DNA of 64,000 bases, from the NCBI GenBank assembly GCA_905160935.1, contig CAJHZI010000687.1, positions 124,001 through 188,000 on the forward strand, written 5' to 3'. This document shows, one piece after another, positions 1 to 10,754 of the stretch. Made by a program: the position numbers and the translations under genes. Below the pieces are notes generated by a model. It made no database searches. It was given only the letters and a program-made list of their open reading frames with translations, and was not told where the DNA came from. The stretch comes from Enchytraeus crypticus. Its lineage: Eukaryota > Annelida > Clitellata > Enchytraeida > Enchytraeidae. Numbering within the stretch: position 1 is the first letter of the stretch; every line of letters starts with the position of its first letter.

Positions 1-280
1 AGCATTGGTACTAGTATTAGCATTGGTATTGGTATTAGTATTAGTATTAGTATTAGTATTAGTATTAGTGTTAGTATTAGTATTAGTATTAGTAGTAGTA
101 TTAGTATTAATATTAGTATTAGTATTAGTATTAGTATTAATATTAGTATTAGTATAAGTATTAGCATTGGTACTAGTATTAGCATTGGTATTGGTATTAG
201 TATTAGTATTAGTATTAGTATTAGTATTAGTATTAGTATTAGTATTAGTATTAGTATTAGTATTAGTATTAGTATTTTAT
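1..280. repeat. ATTAGT hexamer microsatellite
   Basis: Nearly pure array of attagt/ttagta hexamers, cut off by the window edge. A higher-order block with 'agcattggtactagtattag' near position 1 recurs near 163, so part of the array was itself duplicated. No coding potential. Confidence 0.95.
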
Positions 281-639
281 TACTATGACTTTTATTATTA
301 TTAATATTATTACTGTTATTATTGTTACTATTATCATGTATTATTATTTAAAGTTTATTACATTACACACATCCATGAAAATTTAGCTTACGGTTTCTCG
401 GCCAATGGTTATGATCAAGAACGATACATTAGATATTTTCTAAAGAATAAGAACAATAGGGAATTCAAGAAAGGGTTATTTTTATTGAAAATAGAAGCTC
501 CGCTTAGGTTTTGATTTTGACGACACATAAAATTGTAAACTCGCTTTAAAGTGAAATGAGCAACTATGTTGATATTTATCACTTTTAATACCACATGTTT
601 TAAACTGTTAGGGAATTTATTCCATTTACCGCATAGCCA

Positions 640-790
640 GTTCTATGAATGTCAGAGATTTTATTCTCAGATCAGCACTGCTGGAATTCGAACCCACGAG
701 GGTTCAATTCACCTCAGGATATTTCATTTAAAACTTCCTGACGTTCTCACTGCGCTATTGGAGCATTCTAAACTAGTAAACTGATATAAC
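640..790 (-). repeat. SINE-C fragment (tRNA-like)
   Basis: The minus strand carries the B-box-like GGGTTCGAATTCCAG block and the 'gatctgagaataaaatctc' tail shared with better copies at 28085-28310 and 60555-60795. Diverged and truncated. Confidence 0.6.
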
Positions 791-831
791 AACCGACATT
801 GAGTTGCTATGTGAAGGTGAGGAAGAGAAAG

Positions 832-833
<2 letters not shown>

Positions 834-922
<89 letters not shown>

Positions 923-955
923 AAGAGTAAGAGAAAGAGAAAGAGAGAGAGAGAT
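834..955. repeat. GA/GACA microsatellite
   Basis: Almost pure (GA)n with a short GACA block. Apparent reading frames through it are repeat artefacts. Confidence 0.95.
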
Positions 956-3104
956 AAACGAACGAAAGATAGAAATGCACTTTGCAACGAAGCATCATCC
1001 ATAATTTAGTATTTTTAAAATAATATATTTGGAGCTATTTGGCAGTTTAGTCAATCATCCTTGTTACCCGTTATGTAAATGTCCAAAACTCCACTCTCTG
1101 ATCAGCTCGTCCTGCAGTTGAACCAATGACCTCAGCAACAGTCAATTAAAACTTGACGTCGTTACCAGATGGTCAACACACTGAGCTATTGAGACACTCT
1201 GAAGTAGTAGACAAAACTTGAGTAAATTTAAGTAATTCAACCATGTTTTCTCAATATTGATTAAGACGATAGTTATTTTACTTCGATATGAACATTTTGA
1301 TTGACGGGGAATTGGTGCAAAAAATGTAAACAATGATCTACGGCTTTTGTTCGTGTTCTTTTTACTTCTTGATGAGCCGAAGCTATACGCAAGCACAGAC
1401 ACCTAGAGATAGCCTGGACTCCAGCCAATGCGTTACCATTACAACCATTCTTCGTTCTCGTCAGATTTGTTTTGTTTTGCAGTTTGATTTAGAACAGAAA
1501 GTTGAAATGAGAGTTACGCTAAATGACCAAGTTACGCTTCGATTAATATCGCGTGCAATTACACGCATGCTGATTCTGGTATTTAGTTTGCTGTTGTCTT
1601 TAGTTCACTGAAATCTTCCGCTGCATATTTTTAGCGATTTTTAAGAGTGCAAGATTTTAGGTGAAGTTGGTGAATCAAAGAAACCGAGTTCAGTCTCTTG
1701 TAAGGAAATCGATTAAAATTAAAGTAGCTAACCAATATGCAAAAAAATCTAAAATTCTGTAAGAGTTGATTTTGACAAGTCATGCTTTTGAATTTTGAAG
1801 GAACTCATATACCTTCTGATTTAAAAATACAAATAGTATTCAGTAAAGTTATAGCTGAGTTACATGCAATTAGGATTATTATAAATTCAACATAGTTAAG
1901 ATAGCATATGATATGTCATGGTATTTCAATAGGTCCTTGTCACTGAAGAATAGACAACTCTTCCACTCGAAAGTTACTATTGATCAAGAACTGAAGAAAG
2001 CTTTCGAGAATCACTTCACAAGTCATATTTTCAAAAGGAAAAGCCTACATTAACCTTCTGGTTTAACATAAATGATCTACATTAACGTTCTACTTTACCA
2101 TTAACGTTCTACATTAACGTTCTACTTTAACGTTCTAACGTTCTTCTGCGTGTCAAAAGAAAAAGACTGCATTAACGTCCTCTAAGACATAAGTCACTTC
2201 GATGGATCGTCTTGTTAATCGATGGAATGCTCTTTCGGTAAATGAAAGCACATTGTGAACAGAAATATAAACCCTGGACCTTCAACTCAGTAGAACTCAA
2301 CAGAAAGACCATATGCTAATATTCCTTGTTTAGATGTCTAAGATTTATTTGAATGATTTTATCCAGAAAATATTTTATAGTTCAGGAATCTGGCTTCAAG
2401 TCTCTTTGACTCCATGACTGCATACTGGACCACGGCACTAAGGTACTCCAGGTACTACTGAGGAGCAATAACTTAGTTACATAACAAGAGTACACATTTT
2501 AAGACACGTTTGTGCCTTCATTTTTTATATAGTATTTTATAGTGTATAGCTACTGACACAAATATTTGCTGCTGATGAATTTTCTGTCAGTAGGCCAACG
2601 CAAATAAAAAATGTAGAACGTTCTGCAAATTGTAATTTTATCTGCACGTGTAAGGAATTTCTATCTGATTGTATTAACATATTTGTAACAGTTGATGCTA
2701 TTGAAATATTTCATTACGTTATGTGCCAATTACCTTGATATAGGCATCATTACTGCGACTCAGCAGAACTTAACTCATTGTAAAACTTCACTCATTTGAA
2801 AGCGAATTAATGTTACTTAATATAAAATAGGCGTACTTAGCTAAGAGAAGGTAGTTTTGTAATTAATGGCAGATTTGTGCCTTTAGTTTCACGATTGTGA
2901 TAGAAGTGCAGCAATGGATATAGTAAACTATTGATTACGTAGATTAGACTAGTACAGCATTTAAAAAGTGTCTATAACTTCTGTTTAGCAAAATTTAAGA
3001 ATATTATAACGAATGGATTCGTAATTATATCAATTAATATCAAGAGAAGAATCTAGATAGAATCAGGGATACGGAAGATTAGTTTTAAATGTGGAATTGA
3101 ATCA

Positions 3105-3118
3105 AGAGGGAGAGAGAG

Positions 3119-3149
<31 letters not shown>

Positions 3150-3215
3150 ACGAGAGAGAGAGAGAGAGAGAGAGAGTGAAAGAAAGAGGGAGAGAGAGAG
3201 ATAAAGAGAGGGAGA
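3105..3215. repeat. GA/GATA microsatellite
   Basis: Runs of gaga and gata repeats; no coding meaning. Confidence 0.95.
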
Positions 3216-3881
3216 AAGCATCATCTAAAATACTACGAGTAATAAAGCTCTTGTCACTCTGACTGCTTCAGTTTATGCGGAAAATAAAGTGTTTGTAAAA
3301 GTGTCTTATAAGGCATTTTGTCTGCTTTGCTTCGTTGTATTTTAATGTACTTTTCAAACTGTGGGGTTAACATCAAGACACAAAGCCTGCAGCGTTCTGA
3401 ACCTTTCAGGACGTCAGTTGTACTCGTGTATCCTGAAAGATAAATATCCGAGATTTTACTCTCGGATCAGCTCTACCGGGAATTGATCCCTGGATCTTAG
3501 AAACAGCCATTTAAAATTCCATGTCATTACCTAATGCGCTTACACACTGAGCCATTCGATATACTGTATTTTATTGCATCACAACACTGTATTTAATTTG
3601 CTACCCAAAGGTTTCAGGCTGGTGCTACTTACAATGATAAACGCTACATATTTAAACTGTTTCTGGATATTTTTCGTCAGTAACTTTTCAGTTTTGCTCG
3701 TCGTTTGGGCCTTTTTTACAGAGCTAAATGTCTTCATTGACAATTTTCTTATTTCAGGTGTACTGCAACTGCTTTTGACTAAATTATTTCAACAGAAAAA
3801 GTAGTAGACAAATTATAGAAAAATTGCAAATAGCAGATAAAAGGTATATTACCAGCCTAAGAACCGGAACTGATTGCCAGT

Positions 3882-4398
3882 ATGAAGGTTCTTAAGAGTG
3901 TTGCTGTTGCCGGTCTATCCTATGCAACAGTTCTTTCAGCAACCGATACACAATCAGCAACGGCCGGAACTACAACGACTCAACCATCATGGTTGACGAC
4001 AACACAACAAACGGTCAAAGACTATGGCAGCATTGATCTCAGTTCAGCTTATGAAAAACATCTCCGGGAATTCAACTTATTTCCTAATCCATCTACCTCA
4101 ACATCTAAAGCATCTCACGACGCAAGCTTATCTCTCTCTCAGACTCAAAACATCTCATCTTTTTACCATTCTAGCAACATCTCAGTCTATGATTTGTCGA
4201 CATCGGCAGCAGCTTCAGCCAATAGGAGCTCGAGAAGGAACAGAGTTCGAAGAAGACTTACCTTGCACGGAACTGGGCAGCCCACAAGGGCTGCGGTCAA
4301 GAAGGAGGCGCAGCTTTACAGCGTGTGGAAGAAACGTTTCGTTACAGTTGAGCGTAACGGAAGCCCGAGGACTACGTCACACAGAGATTCAGCGTTTT
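3882..4398 (+). CDS. FGF: FGF-family ligand, coding exon 1
   Basis: This exon encodes residues 1-172 plus the first base of codon 173 of a secreted FGF-type ligand. The ATG is preceded in frame by a TAA at 3858-3860, so it is the first possible start. Residues 1-21 look like a signal peptide (MKVLKSVAVAGLSYATVLSA). A Ser/Thr-rich pro-region follows with N-glycosylation sequons at N90, N99 and N114, then a polybasic stretch RRNRVRRR (118-125) that could be a furin-type site. The FGF core starts near Q144: AQLYSVWKKRFVTVERNG followed by the HRDSAF turn, matching the family's 'RLYCRTG...hLxI..DGxVxGtrd..S' block. The donor T|gttagt is phase 1, the phase implied by the canonical 104-bp FGF exon 2. 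The pro-region is longer than usual. Substrate receptors are not inferable from sequence. Confidence 0.8.
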
Positions 4399-5359
4399 GT
4401 TAGTATTAAAACAATAAAAGTAATAAAACAAGTAATCAAATAATAGAGACCGTTTATACTCCTTCTCTGTCTACTTTAGTATTTTAATTAGCTATTTTGT
4501 AGATTTAAGTTTAATCTCAATTCATTAATGTTTTAGAATTCCTTTCATTGTATTTTAAGCTCAACTTTTAATCTCCCGCTCTCCATCCCTCACTCCCCTT
4601 TCTGTGTCAGGTATTCTCTCCTCAGTGCACAGCCAAATGGCAGGTTCAAGGTACATATTCATACTCAAAGTCTGCTTCCTCGCTCCATTAGAGCACTCCT
4701 TAGATCAAAACGTTAAGCTCTTTACAAAGTCTTTGCCTTATCCATACCTTATGTAGCCTATAGCTTTGGAAAAATGTGGCTTCTGAGGTGGTTTCCCGTT
4801 GCCTTCCTCAGTTAGGTGGATTAATTACCATTTAATACTGGGGGAAAATATTTCATGATGAGGTGGGTCCCCTCTTGCCATCTTCAGCTCCAGCCTCAGT
4901 CGCCTCATACGTACACGCGGCAGATTGTTTGCGGTTGCCCTATTCTGCAGTGGTCCAACCACATCCGAGCACAACACGGGGAAGTTAGGTTATTATTGTT
5001 ACTATTGGTTGTTAGCTATTATTAACGCTGAATTTAAGGCTATCGGAGTCTTTGGCGAATTTTACCGGCATCCCAATAGATAGCTACCGGATTATCGAGG
5101 GGCTAGTCAATCTTGGATTTTATGAACGCTTGTTGTACCCGCTAAATTCCGCTTTTTAACCGGCCCACTTATCGTCTCAAATTCCACCGGTTAAAAAATT
5201 TAATTAATTATTCGATTATTCCATGTCTGCTTCGCTAACCTGTTAAAAGAGAAAGATAAAGCAATTATTTCTGTTGTTGAATCGATTTACGCTGATTTGA
5301 AGAAAAGTTGTTATATGCCTATTGATTGATTGACAGCTGTCATATTGGTTGATTGACAG
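4399..5359 (+). other. FGF intron 1
   Basis: Phase 1 intron, gttagt...gacag. It contains a 370-bp SINE-D-like element (4612-4983). A region at about 5010-5170 reads weakly like a decayed retroelement protein in broken frames; I do not identify it. The last 23 bp before the exon are tandemly duplicated together with the splice acceptor. Confidence 0.75.
4612..4983 (+). repeat. Repeat element D, copy 1
   Basis: A block of about 370 bp from 'cagtgcacagccaaatggcagg' to 'gcacaacacgggg'. It is highly similar to 52757-53131 (same order, same ends), with weaker copies at 6155-6400, 25790-25850, 53353-53650 and, inverted, 47840-48005. It is non-coding, and I infer a SINE or other short dispersed repeat. 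Confidence 0.85.
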
Positions 5360-5366
5360 CTGTCAT
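5314..5366 (+). promoter_or_regulatory. Duplicated 3' splice acceptor of FGF exon 2
   Basis: The motif 'gattgacagctgtcata' occurs twice, 23 bp apart, giving acceptor AGs at 5335-5336 and 5358-5359. The second fits: phase 1 joining gives Ser-Val-Ile-Glu-Val and an open exon. Use of the first would read into TGA within seven codons, so it would make a null transcript. Confidence 0.7.
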
Positions 5367-5889
5367 AGAGGTGTTATTCTGGTGCACACTGGCGTCCTCT
5401 CCCGTTCATCCCTGTCCGGTCAGTCCTGTCGATCCTAACAATCCTGCTAATAGCGGGAAGAATAAAAATCCGGACTTTCTGCCCGTCGGTAGGGACACCA
5501 GATCAACTGCTGAACGAGGCAGGGCATCCTTAGGAAAGACAAGTCCAGAACTCCATCAGAGCCCTGTCCAAGTGAACCAAGGTCATGGCCTCTTAATCCA
5601 GGACAGGGAGAAAGATAAATCCGGTCTTAACTTGGAATCTAACATAGCTCTGCTATCTCCACTTGGAAAAGATACAGAGGAGGGAGGAGATGTGGCATCC
5701 AATGGCAGCTGGAGGACTAAATCGTCAGGATCAATCCAGGACAGGAAAAAGGCGGATCGGGACTCGAGCGACATTTTGCCCGGGGTTAAGAAGCCGGTGA
5801 ACCCTTACAGCGCTGTCCTACTCTACTTCAAGCAAGCTAGGCGGTATCTGTGCATGGACCAGTATGGAAACCTTTACACTAAACCTAAG
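5360..5889 (+). CDS. FGF: FGF-family ligand, coding exon 2 (with ~142-codon insertion)
   Basis: This exon encodes residues 173-349 and is the equivalent of the usual 104-bp FGF core exon. It is 530 bp, exactly 426 bp (142 codons) longer, so the exon keeps its phases (1 in, 0 out). The start VIEVLFW (174-180) matches the beta strand 'LLEIRAV'. The end SAVLLYFKQARRYLCMDQYG (323-342) followed by NLYTKPK matches the hallmark 'vvxIkgvxSxxYLCMnxxGxLYgs'. Residues about 185-318 are a Pro/Ser/Lys/Asp-rich, low-hydrophobicity insert with no family I recognise. It lies where the beta4-beta5 region should be. The donor AAG|gtttgg joins in phase 0 to exon 3. The insert could instead be a retained intron, but it is open throughout and no internal GT/AG pair obviously removes it. 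Confidence 0.82.
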
Positions 5890-6447
5890 GTTTGGAGCAT
5901 TTAATTACAGCAATGGTGTACATTACTATATGGTTAATATTTAGTGATAAGTTGATAGTCTGAGATTTGATAAAATTTTCTTGAACAATATTGTTGCAGT
6001 ATTTTATTTGCAACTGTATTTTGCTGTATTTTATTTAACAATTAGATAAATGCATTCTTTGTATCATTATAATATTTCTCTTATCTAGATAAAGATGTTA
6101 TTTTTATTTCCATACTTTTTTTTTTTTTTTTTTAAGGATTATTCCAGTGTTCTTCCAAGTGACAAACACATGGTATATATTGCTACTCCCATGCTGTTTT
6201 CACGCTCCTTAAGGAGTAATTCACCGATTATTACAAGTTAATCCCTTCACAGAAGGCAGTTCCGTATTCATGCCTTTAATGTAGATTATAGCTCGGAAAT
6301 AATATAGCGTCTGAGGTGGTTTCTAGTTGCCTTCCTCAGTTCTTGCTTAGTTGCCTCTTACGACACATGCAACTTACGGTTGGTTGTAAGTTAGTGCCAT
6401 TGTAAGTTATTGTTAATGTATGACGGAATGCTGATTGCTTTTATTAG
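5890..6447 (+). other. FGF intron 2
   Basis: Phase 0 intron, gtttgg...tttattag, with a good pyrimidine tract (gattgcttttattag) at its end. It contains a poly-T run (about 6118-6134) and a degenerate element D copy (about 6155-6400). Confidence 0.8.
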
Positions 6448-8049
6448 AACAAAGCTACGGAAGACGGTGATTTGGAGGAATGTGTGTTCTTACATGCTTT
6501 CGTTCTTTCCAACAACGACGTCTACTACAGCTGGAAATACCCACACCAACTTTCCGAGTCTACCCAATCACAGACCCGCATTAACCATGAGATCGGCGGA
6601 GCCAATGAAAGCAGCCATTCAGCTAAGGTTAGCATTTTTCGTGATAACGAATCAGAGGATAGAGTTCCTACAGCTGCTGAGACTAGCTCAGCAGCTACGG
6701 CTGCTGCTGAGGGTGCATCAGGAATAGCTGAGACTTCTACTAGAGCAGCTGGAACTAAATCTTTGAAGATTCGCAGGCGAACAAAAGAGGGGAATGGAAT
6801 TAGCGAGCAACATGAGAGGCTGACTGCTGTGAATTCACGCATAAATGAACGGCGTGATATTATTAGTCCTAGCTCTTCAAAACAGCAGACTGGTGATGAA
6901 AAGCTAGCCGATGGGAACAGCAAGAATATTTCCAATGAGAAACAACAGATGATTGAGATCGATAAAGAAAGCGACAGACGAATTCCGATAAGAAGTTCAA
7001 ACAGACTGATGGACGAAATGACCTCTGACGTAAAATTAGGTGCATTTGTTAGCAAGGCTAGTCTCACTTCGAGAGTTTCTTTAAAGGAAGCTCAAACTGA
7101 GCAATCAAAGAATAGCTACAGTAGTCCAGTTGACTTCGACGAAGTAAAAGAAGAATCGAGTAGAGACAAGAAAGATCAGAAGATAACTTTTGAGCAGGAA
7201 TCACCGGTGTACAGTATATCATCACATCACTATGCGGAGAACGGTAAGAACGCTGACTTAACCGAAGTTCCCGCAAATCACCGTTCTGTAACAGATGCAC
7301 ATAATGTACAAGAGAGCATATCGTCGAATATCCCAAACGTATTAGAATCCGTCAATAAATTAAAGTATCGCGGAACTAGTAATGATTCTCCAACAACGAT
7401 TGCTGGCACTAAATCTAATGGCATCATTGTAGGGAAAGAGTTGGCAAAGAATCAGAGATCAGAGAACGATCTGAGAATCTCAGGTAGGGAAACAACGACA
7501 AATGAAAAGGTGGATGATAGATGCATAGAGCGATGGTTCTTAGGTACTAGAAAGGGAGATCGCAGTCTTACAACCTTTAAGACGAGTCCATGTAGAGGGA
7601 TTAGTTCCGGAATGCTGTTCATTCAACGGTGGATGGACAGGCGTCCTCAGGACAGGAGTCCTTACTCCTTGTATCCCTCGTCCTTCATTAACATCCCTTT
7701 GAGATCCACGCTGGATCAGAGGAAGTACAAGGATAGATCTGGTAAATTCATTGGTGGAGAGACGGATAATCCTTTGCATTCACCAGCATCATCAGCAGGA
7801 GTTAATCATCGTCAGCATCGCAACCACATTCGCAGAATCTTTCCACTTCTACTGCAGCATCGCGGTAAACTAAACTCCAAATATCAGGGATTAACGGGGT
7901 CACTTGAAAATACTATCACGAAGAAAAGGAAGTATAAAAGAAAAAGAACAAGGAAACAGATGATGAGAGATCAAGGTCAGGTAGCTTGCGCTAATCTGTT
8001 AAAGAATTGCGATCTGAGGCTTCGATCTATGAAGGTCATCTGGAATTAA
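6448..8049 (+). CDS. FGF: FGF-family ligand, terminal exon 3 (with ~325-residue insertion and long tail)
   Basis: This exon encodes residues 350-882 and the stop. EECVFLHAFVLSNNDVYYSW (359-378) aligns with the FGF exon 3 start 'eCvFxExxlENnYxxYxSxkY', with the conserved Cys (C361) and V-F kept. The usual Glu after CVF is His365. RWFLGTRKGDRS (711-722) is the strand 'WyvgLnkkGrprrG', and FIQRW resembles the closing 'hFlpR'. In ordinary FGFs these two parts are only about two to eight residues apart; here about 330 residues (381-710) intervene. The insert is rich in Ser, Glu, Lys, Asn and Ala, appears disordered, and has an Ala-rich patch and a basic RRR triplet (458-460). After the core comes a C-terminal tail of about 130 residues with a strongly basic cluster at 841-852 (KKRKYKRKRTRK), a possible heparin-binding or nuclear-targeting patch. 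The exon is open for 1.6 kb, so the insert is translated unless removed by unseen splicing. Confidence 0.82.
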   Translation, partial: NKATEDGDLEECVFLHAFVLSNNDVYYSWKYPHQLSESTQSQTRINHEIGGANESSHSAKVSIFRDNESEDRVPTAAETSSAATAAAEGASGIAETSTRAAGTKSLKIRRRTKEGNGISEQHERLTAVNSRINERRDIISPSSSKQQTGDEKLADGNSKNISNEKQQMIEIDKESDRRIPIRSSNRLMDEMTSDVKLGAFVSKASLTSRVSLKEAQTEQSKNSYSSPVDFDEVKEESSRDKKDQKITFEQESPVYSISSHHYAENGKNADLTEVPANHRSVTDAHNVQESISSNIPNVLESVNKLKYRGTSNDSPTTIAGTKSNGIIVGKELAKNQRSENDLRISGRETTTNEKVDDRCIERWFLGTRKGDRSLTTFKTSPCRGISSGMLFIQRWMDRRPQDRSPYSLYPSSFINIPLRSTLDQRKYKDRSGKFIGGETDNPLHSPASSAGVNHRQHRNHIRRIFPLLLQHRGKLNSKYQGLTGSLENTITKKRKYKRKRTRKQMMRDQGQVACANLLKNCDLRLRSMKVIWN

Positions 8050-8078
8050 TGAAATGAAGGTCATCTGGAATTAACTGC
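8015..8078 (+). repeat. 25-bp tandem duplication spanning the FGF stop codon
   Basis: 'atgaaggtcatctggaatta' occurs at about 8029 and again about 25 bp later, so the stop codon and last codons are duplicated into the 3' UTR. Confidence 0.85.
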
Positions 8079-9840
8079 AATGTGAGTCGGAAACAGGGTC
8101 GTCTTCCCCCCTTTGACCTTTGACACAAAACGCAACTTGTGAGGCAAAACCCCCCTAAGTTAGATTTTCAGGTACCCCCGGAGAATTTCTTGATCAAAAC
8201 TGCGCCATCGCTTATATGACGAAGAAACCCCTTGGTAGAAAGACAATGGTATGATCGCCGGTAATAGATGAAGTAGGATACAATATGTGTGCCAATTTCA
8301 CAAGAATGATACAGCAGCAGCCACTGCTAGGAACGGAAATCTCGCCCTCATCTGATGGCCCTCATCCTCATCAGATGTATTTGAAATACATCTGATTAAA
8401 TGGACATACGCTACCGTATGTAGGCTACCAGGAGAATCTATTGAACCTGAGTTAATCAGTTGAATGTAATATAAAACAGAATCAATGTTACCTGCTTAGT
8501 ATGTATTACGTCTCTTGATACTACTCTAGCATGTCATCCGGACTATCTATTTATTAGCTGAACAAAAATGTCATCGAACTATTGAAGAACAATCGGCTTT
8601 TTCCGATTCTTTTTTGAGTCCTATAATCAGCAATCCCTTTTTATAGCACGACTGATTCTAATGGAATATTTGCTTATATCTGATCTGATTTACATTTTTA
8701 TTTGTTTGTCATTGTGTACAATTTGATCTGTCCATTTTTATGGGTAAATATTTGAGCATTATGCCTTATATAGTATTATGATTAAAATTGTGCATTATTC
8801 TGAATATTGTGTCGATGTAATTAGTGCTAGATCTATATAAGTTTTTGTATTTTGTGTATTTTTATTGGTTGATTTGTGCTCTATTGGAACATGGTCACAA
8901 TTCTCAAGGGAGAAAGGCCTCCCAGAAACCTTGTCCATAGAAAACTTATATGATTCGGATATTTTCAGATAATTCAAACTGTTTTATACGGATATGAGGC
9001 GACACCGAGAAAATCGTTTAAACACAATCGCAATTTGTTGTACCGATTCAAACTGAGATCATACAAGTAGTTAACCCTCGACCAAAAGTATTAAGTAAAT
9101 AGCTGATAAAGCGAATGTTAACGTCAGTTTTTTCACTCGAAAGTGATGTCAGTGACGAGCCACTCCAGGATTAAGTGAGACTAACCATTCCATGACCAGG
9201 TGAACTAACAGTGCCTCTAAGATTATTCGTTTCTATATTGTATTAGATGCTGTATATTTTACGAGTAGCCTAATGAAAGTTAATGCGTTTTTTATCTCAA
9301 CTGTCTTTTGGATGCATTCCAGGTAACAGTAATCTCTTTGCTTTTCCAATTTGCTCAGTCAATGAGTACTGTTTTTGGTATCGCTTCAAAATTTCTTGTA
9401 CACACTGTGGAATTATATTTAAAGCTTAATAATTAATCTGTGTGAATCTCTCATAATTCAACTAATTATACTAACAATATTTTATACCAGTACCGTCAGG
9501 GCAATAATAATATCTGAAATTTTAGAATGAAGAGTTTTAATCATTTATGAATAACGTCTTAGAAATTATGCGTGCAACTGTGCAAACTTCTTGCATGTAG
9601 CTCTAGCGTTTCCCGATATAATTCTTGTTTGAAAATCCGACATTTAGTTCTTTATTACGATAATATATATTATCTGAAGACAAACTGTTTTGAGTCACGT
9701 ACAGCTGATCAACTTATTGTTATATTAAGTAATTTTAATTTGTTGTATTTATTTACTTAATATTATTGTTAATTCGCTTAAGCATTAATTCAAGCTTTTT
9801 TAGAAATGCATCAATCTACGGGCCTACTATGACATCTATT
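8050..9840. other. FGF 3' flank, no gene seen
   Basis: AT-rich sequence with a minus-oriented SINE-A fragment (about 9100-9175: 'gttaacgtcag...cactcgaaagtgatgtcagtgacg'). I see no clear polyadenylation site that I would mark and no exon. Confidence 0.5.
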
Positions 9841-9854
9841 ACATGTACGTGTTT

Positions 9855-10280
9855 ACTTTTAAAACTATTTACCGACATCTCATTGACAACCTCTTCACTC
9901 AAAAAGTTCCACCTATCAATTATCCTATGAGAAAAAGGAAAATAGTTCCATGTTCAGTAAAGGTTCTTGACTGGGGGCAGGTTTACCAGAATCTAACAGA
10001 ATTTACCAGAACTGCTATCATATTTCGTTATTCTATTCTTTAATCAAACTTAGGTAGCAAGATAAAGGAAGAAAGTCAAGGGCTTAAGCCTATGTAAATC
10101 CCCAAACAACCATGATTACTACAACCAGCTTACTTTTAAAACTATTTACCGACATCTCATTGACAACCTCCTCACTCAAAGAGTTCCACCTATCAATTAT
10201 CCTATGAGAAAAAGGAAACTTTCCTTTAAACTTCCCTTTTCCTTTAGATGCTCTCCATTCATCCTCAGAGTTTAATATAA
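9855..10280 (-). mobile_element. Duplicated 3' end of a LINE open reading frame
   Basis: Two direct copies (about 9855-9955 and 10128-10255) read on the minus strand as a typical end of a non-LTR retrotransposon ORF: RIIDRWNSLSEEVV followed by SVNSFKSKL. This tail pattern (WNxLPxxVVxAxSxxxFKxxLD) is common to several LINE clades. Only the last few dozen codons survive. Confidence 0.65.
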
Positions 10281-10754
10281 TAATGGACAAAAATAATACT
10301 AGGCCCTATATTAGAGACAATTAATTGTAACTGCTATTTACATGAAAATTGAAAATTCTGTAAAATTTATATTTCTTCCCCTTCCAACAGGTTTAGAACT
10401 GTTCCTCCGTCCGCTCAACGTCTACACCTCACCACCAGAACCTTTTTGTCGAGAACCACTCGTTATTTTGTCTAGTTTCAGACTGTTGCTTCACAGTTTT
10501 ATTGTGTATAATGCTATATTACTTCAATAATGCTATTTTCGTTTTAAAGTGCAACTATCTGTAGTGTCTATTGATATAGCTTCGATTGACTGATGATATG
10601 GTGTTGTAAACTGGCAGTCGATGTTAATTGGAACTCCCATCGACCTATATAGATGCAACATTGCTATCACCTTTAAAGTGTTTCATCGTATAATGCTGTA
10701 TATATTTGATATGAATTTTATACCTTTCAGTACTTAATCACACAACTTTAGTTT

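Larger units (their letters stand above)
281..3881. other. FGF 5' flank: repeat remnants, no gene seen
   Basis: About 3.6 kb upstream of the FGF start codon. It holds GA microsatellites (834-955, 3105-3215), degenerate copies of a tRNA-like SINE in minus orientation (about 640-790, 1090-1210, 3450-3575) and a 'ttaacgttctac' short tandem repeat (about 2080-2140). A possible LINE 3' end (reading NRWNALS) lies near 2210-2250. I see no convincing promoter or exon. The first FGF exon could have a non-coding leader here, but nothing marks it. Confidence 0.6.

Noticed and set aside
3574..3804. 76-codon hydrophobic frame upstream of FGF
   Set aside because: AT-rich chance frame overlapping the end of a SINE-C copy; no conserved features.
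5010..5330. Possible protein-like fragment in FGF intron 1
   Set aside because: Frames are broken and no family is recognised; likely old transposon DNA.
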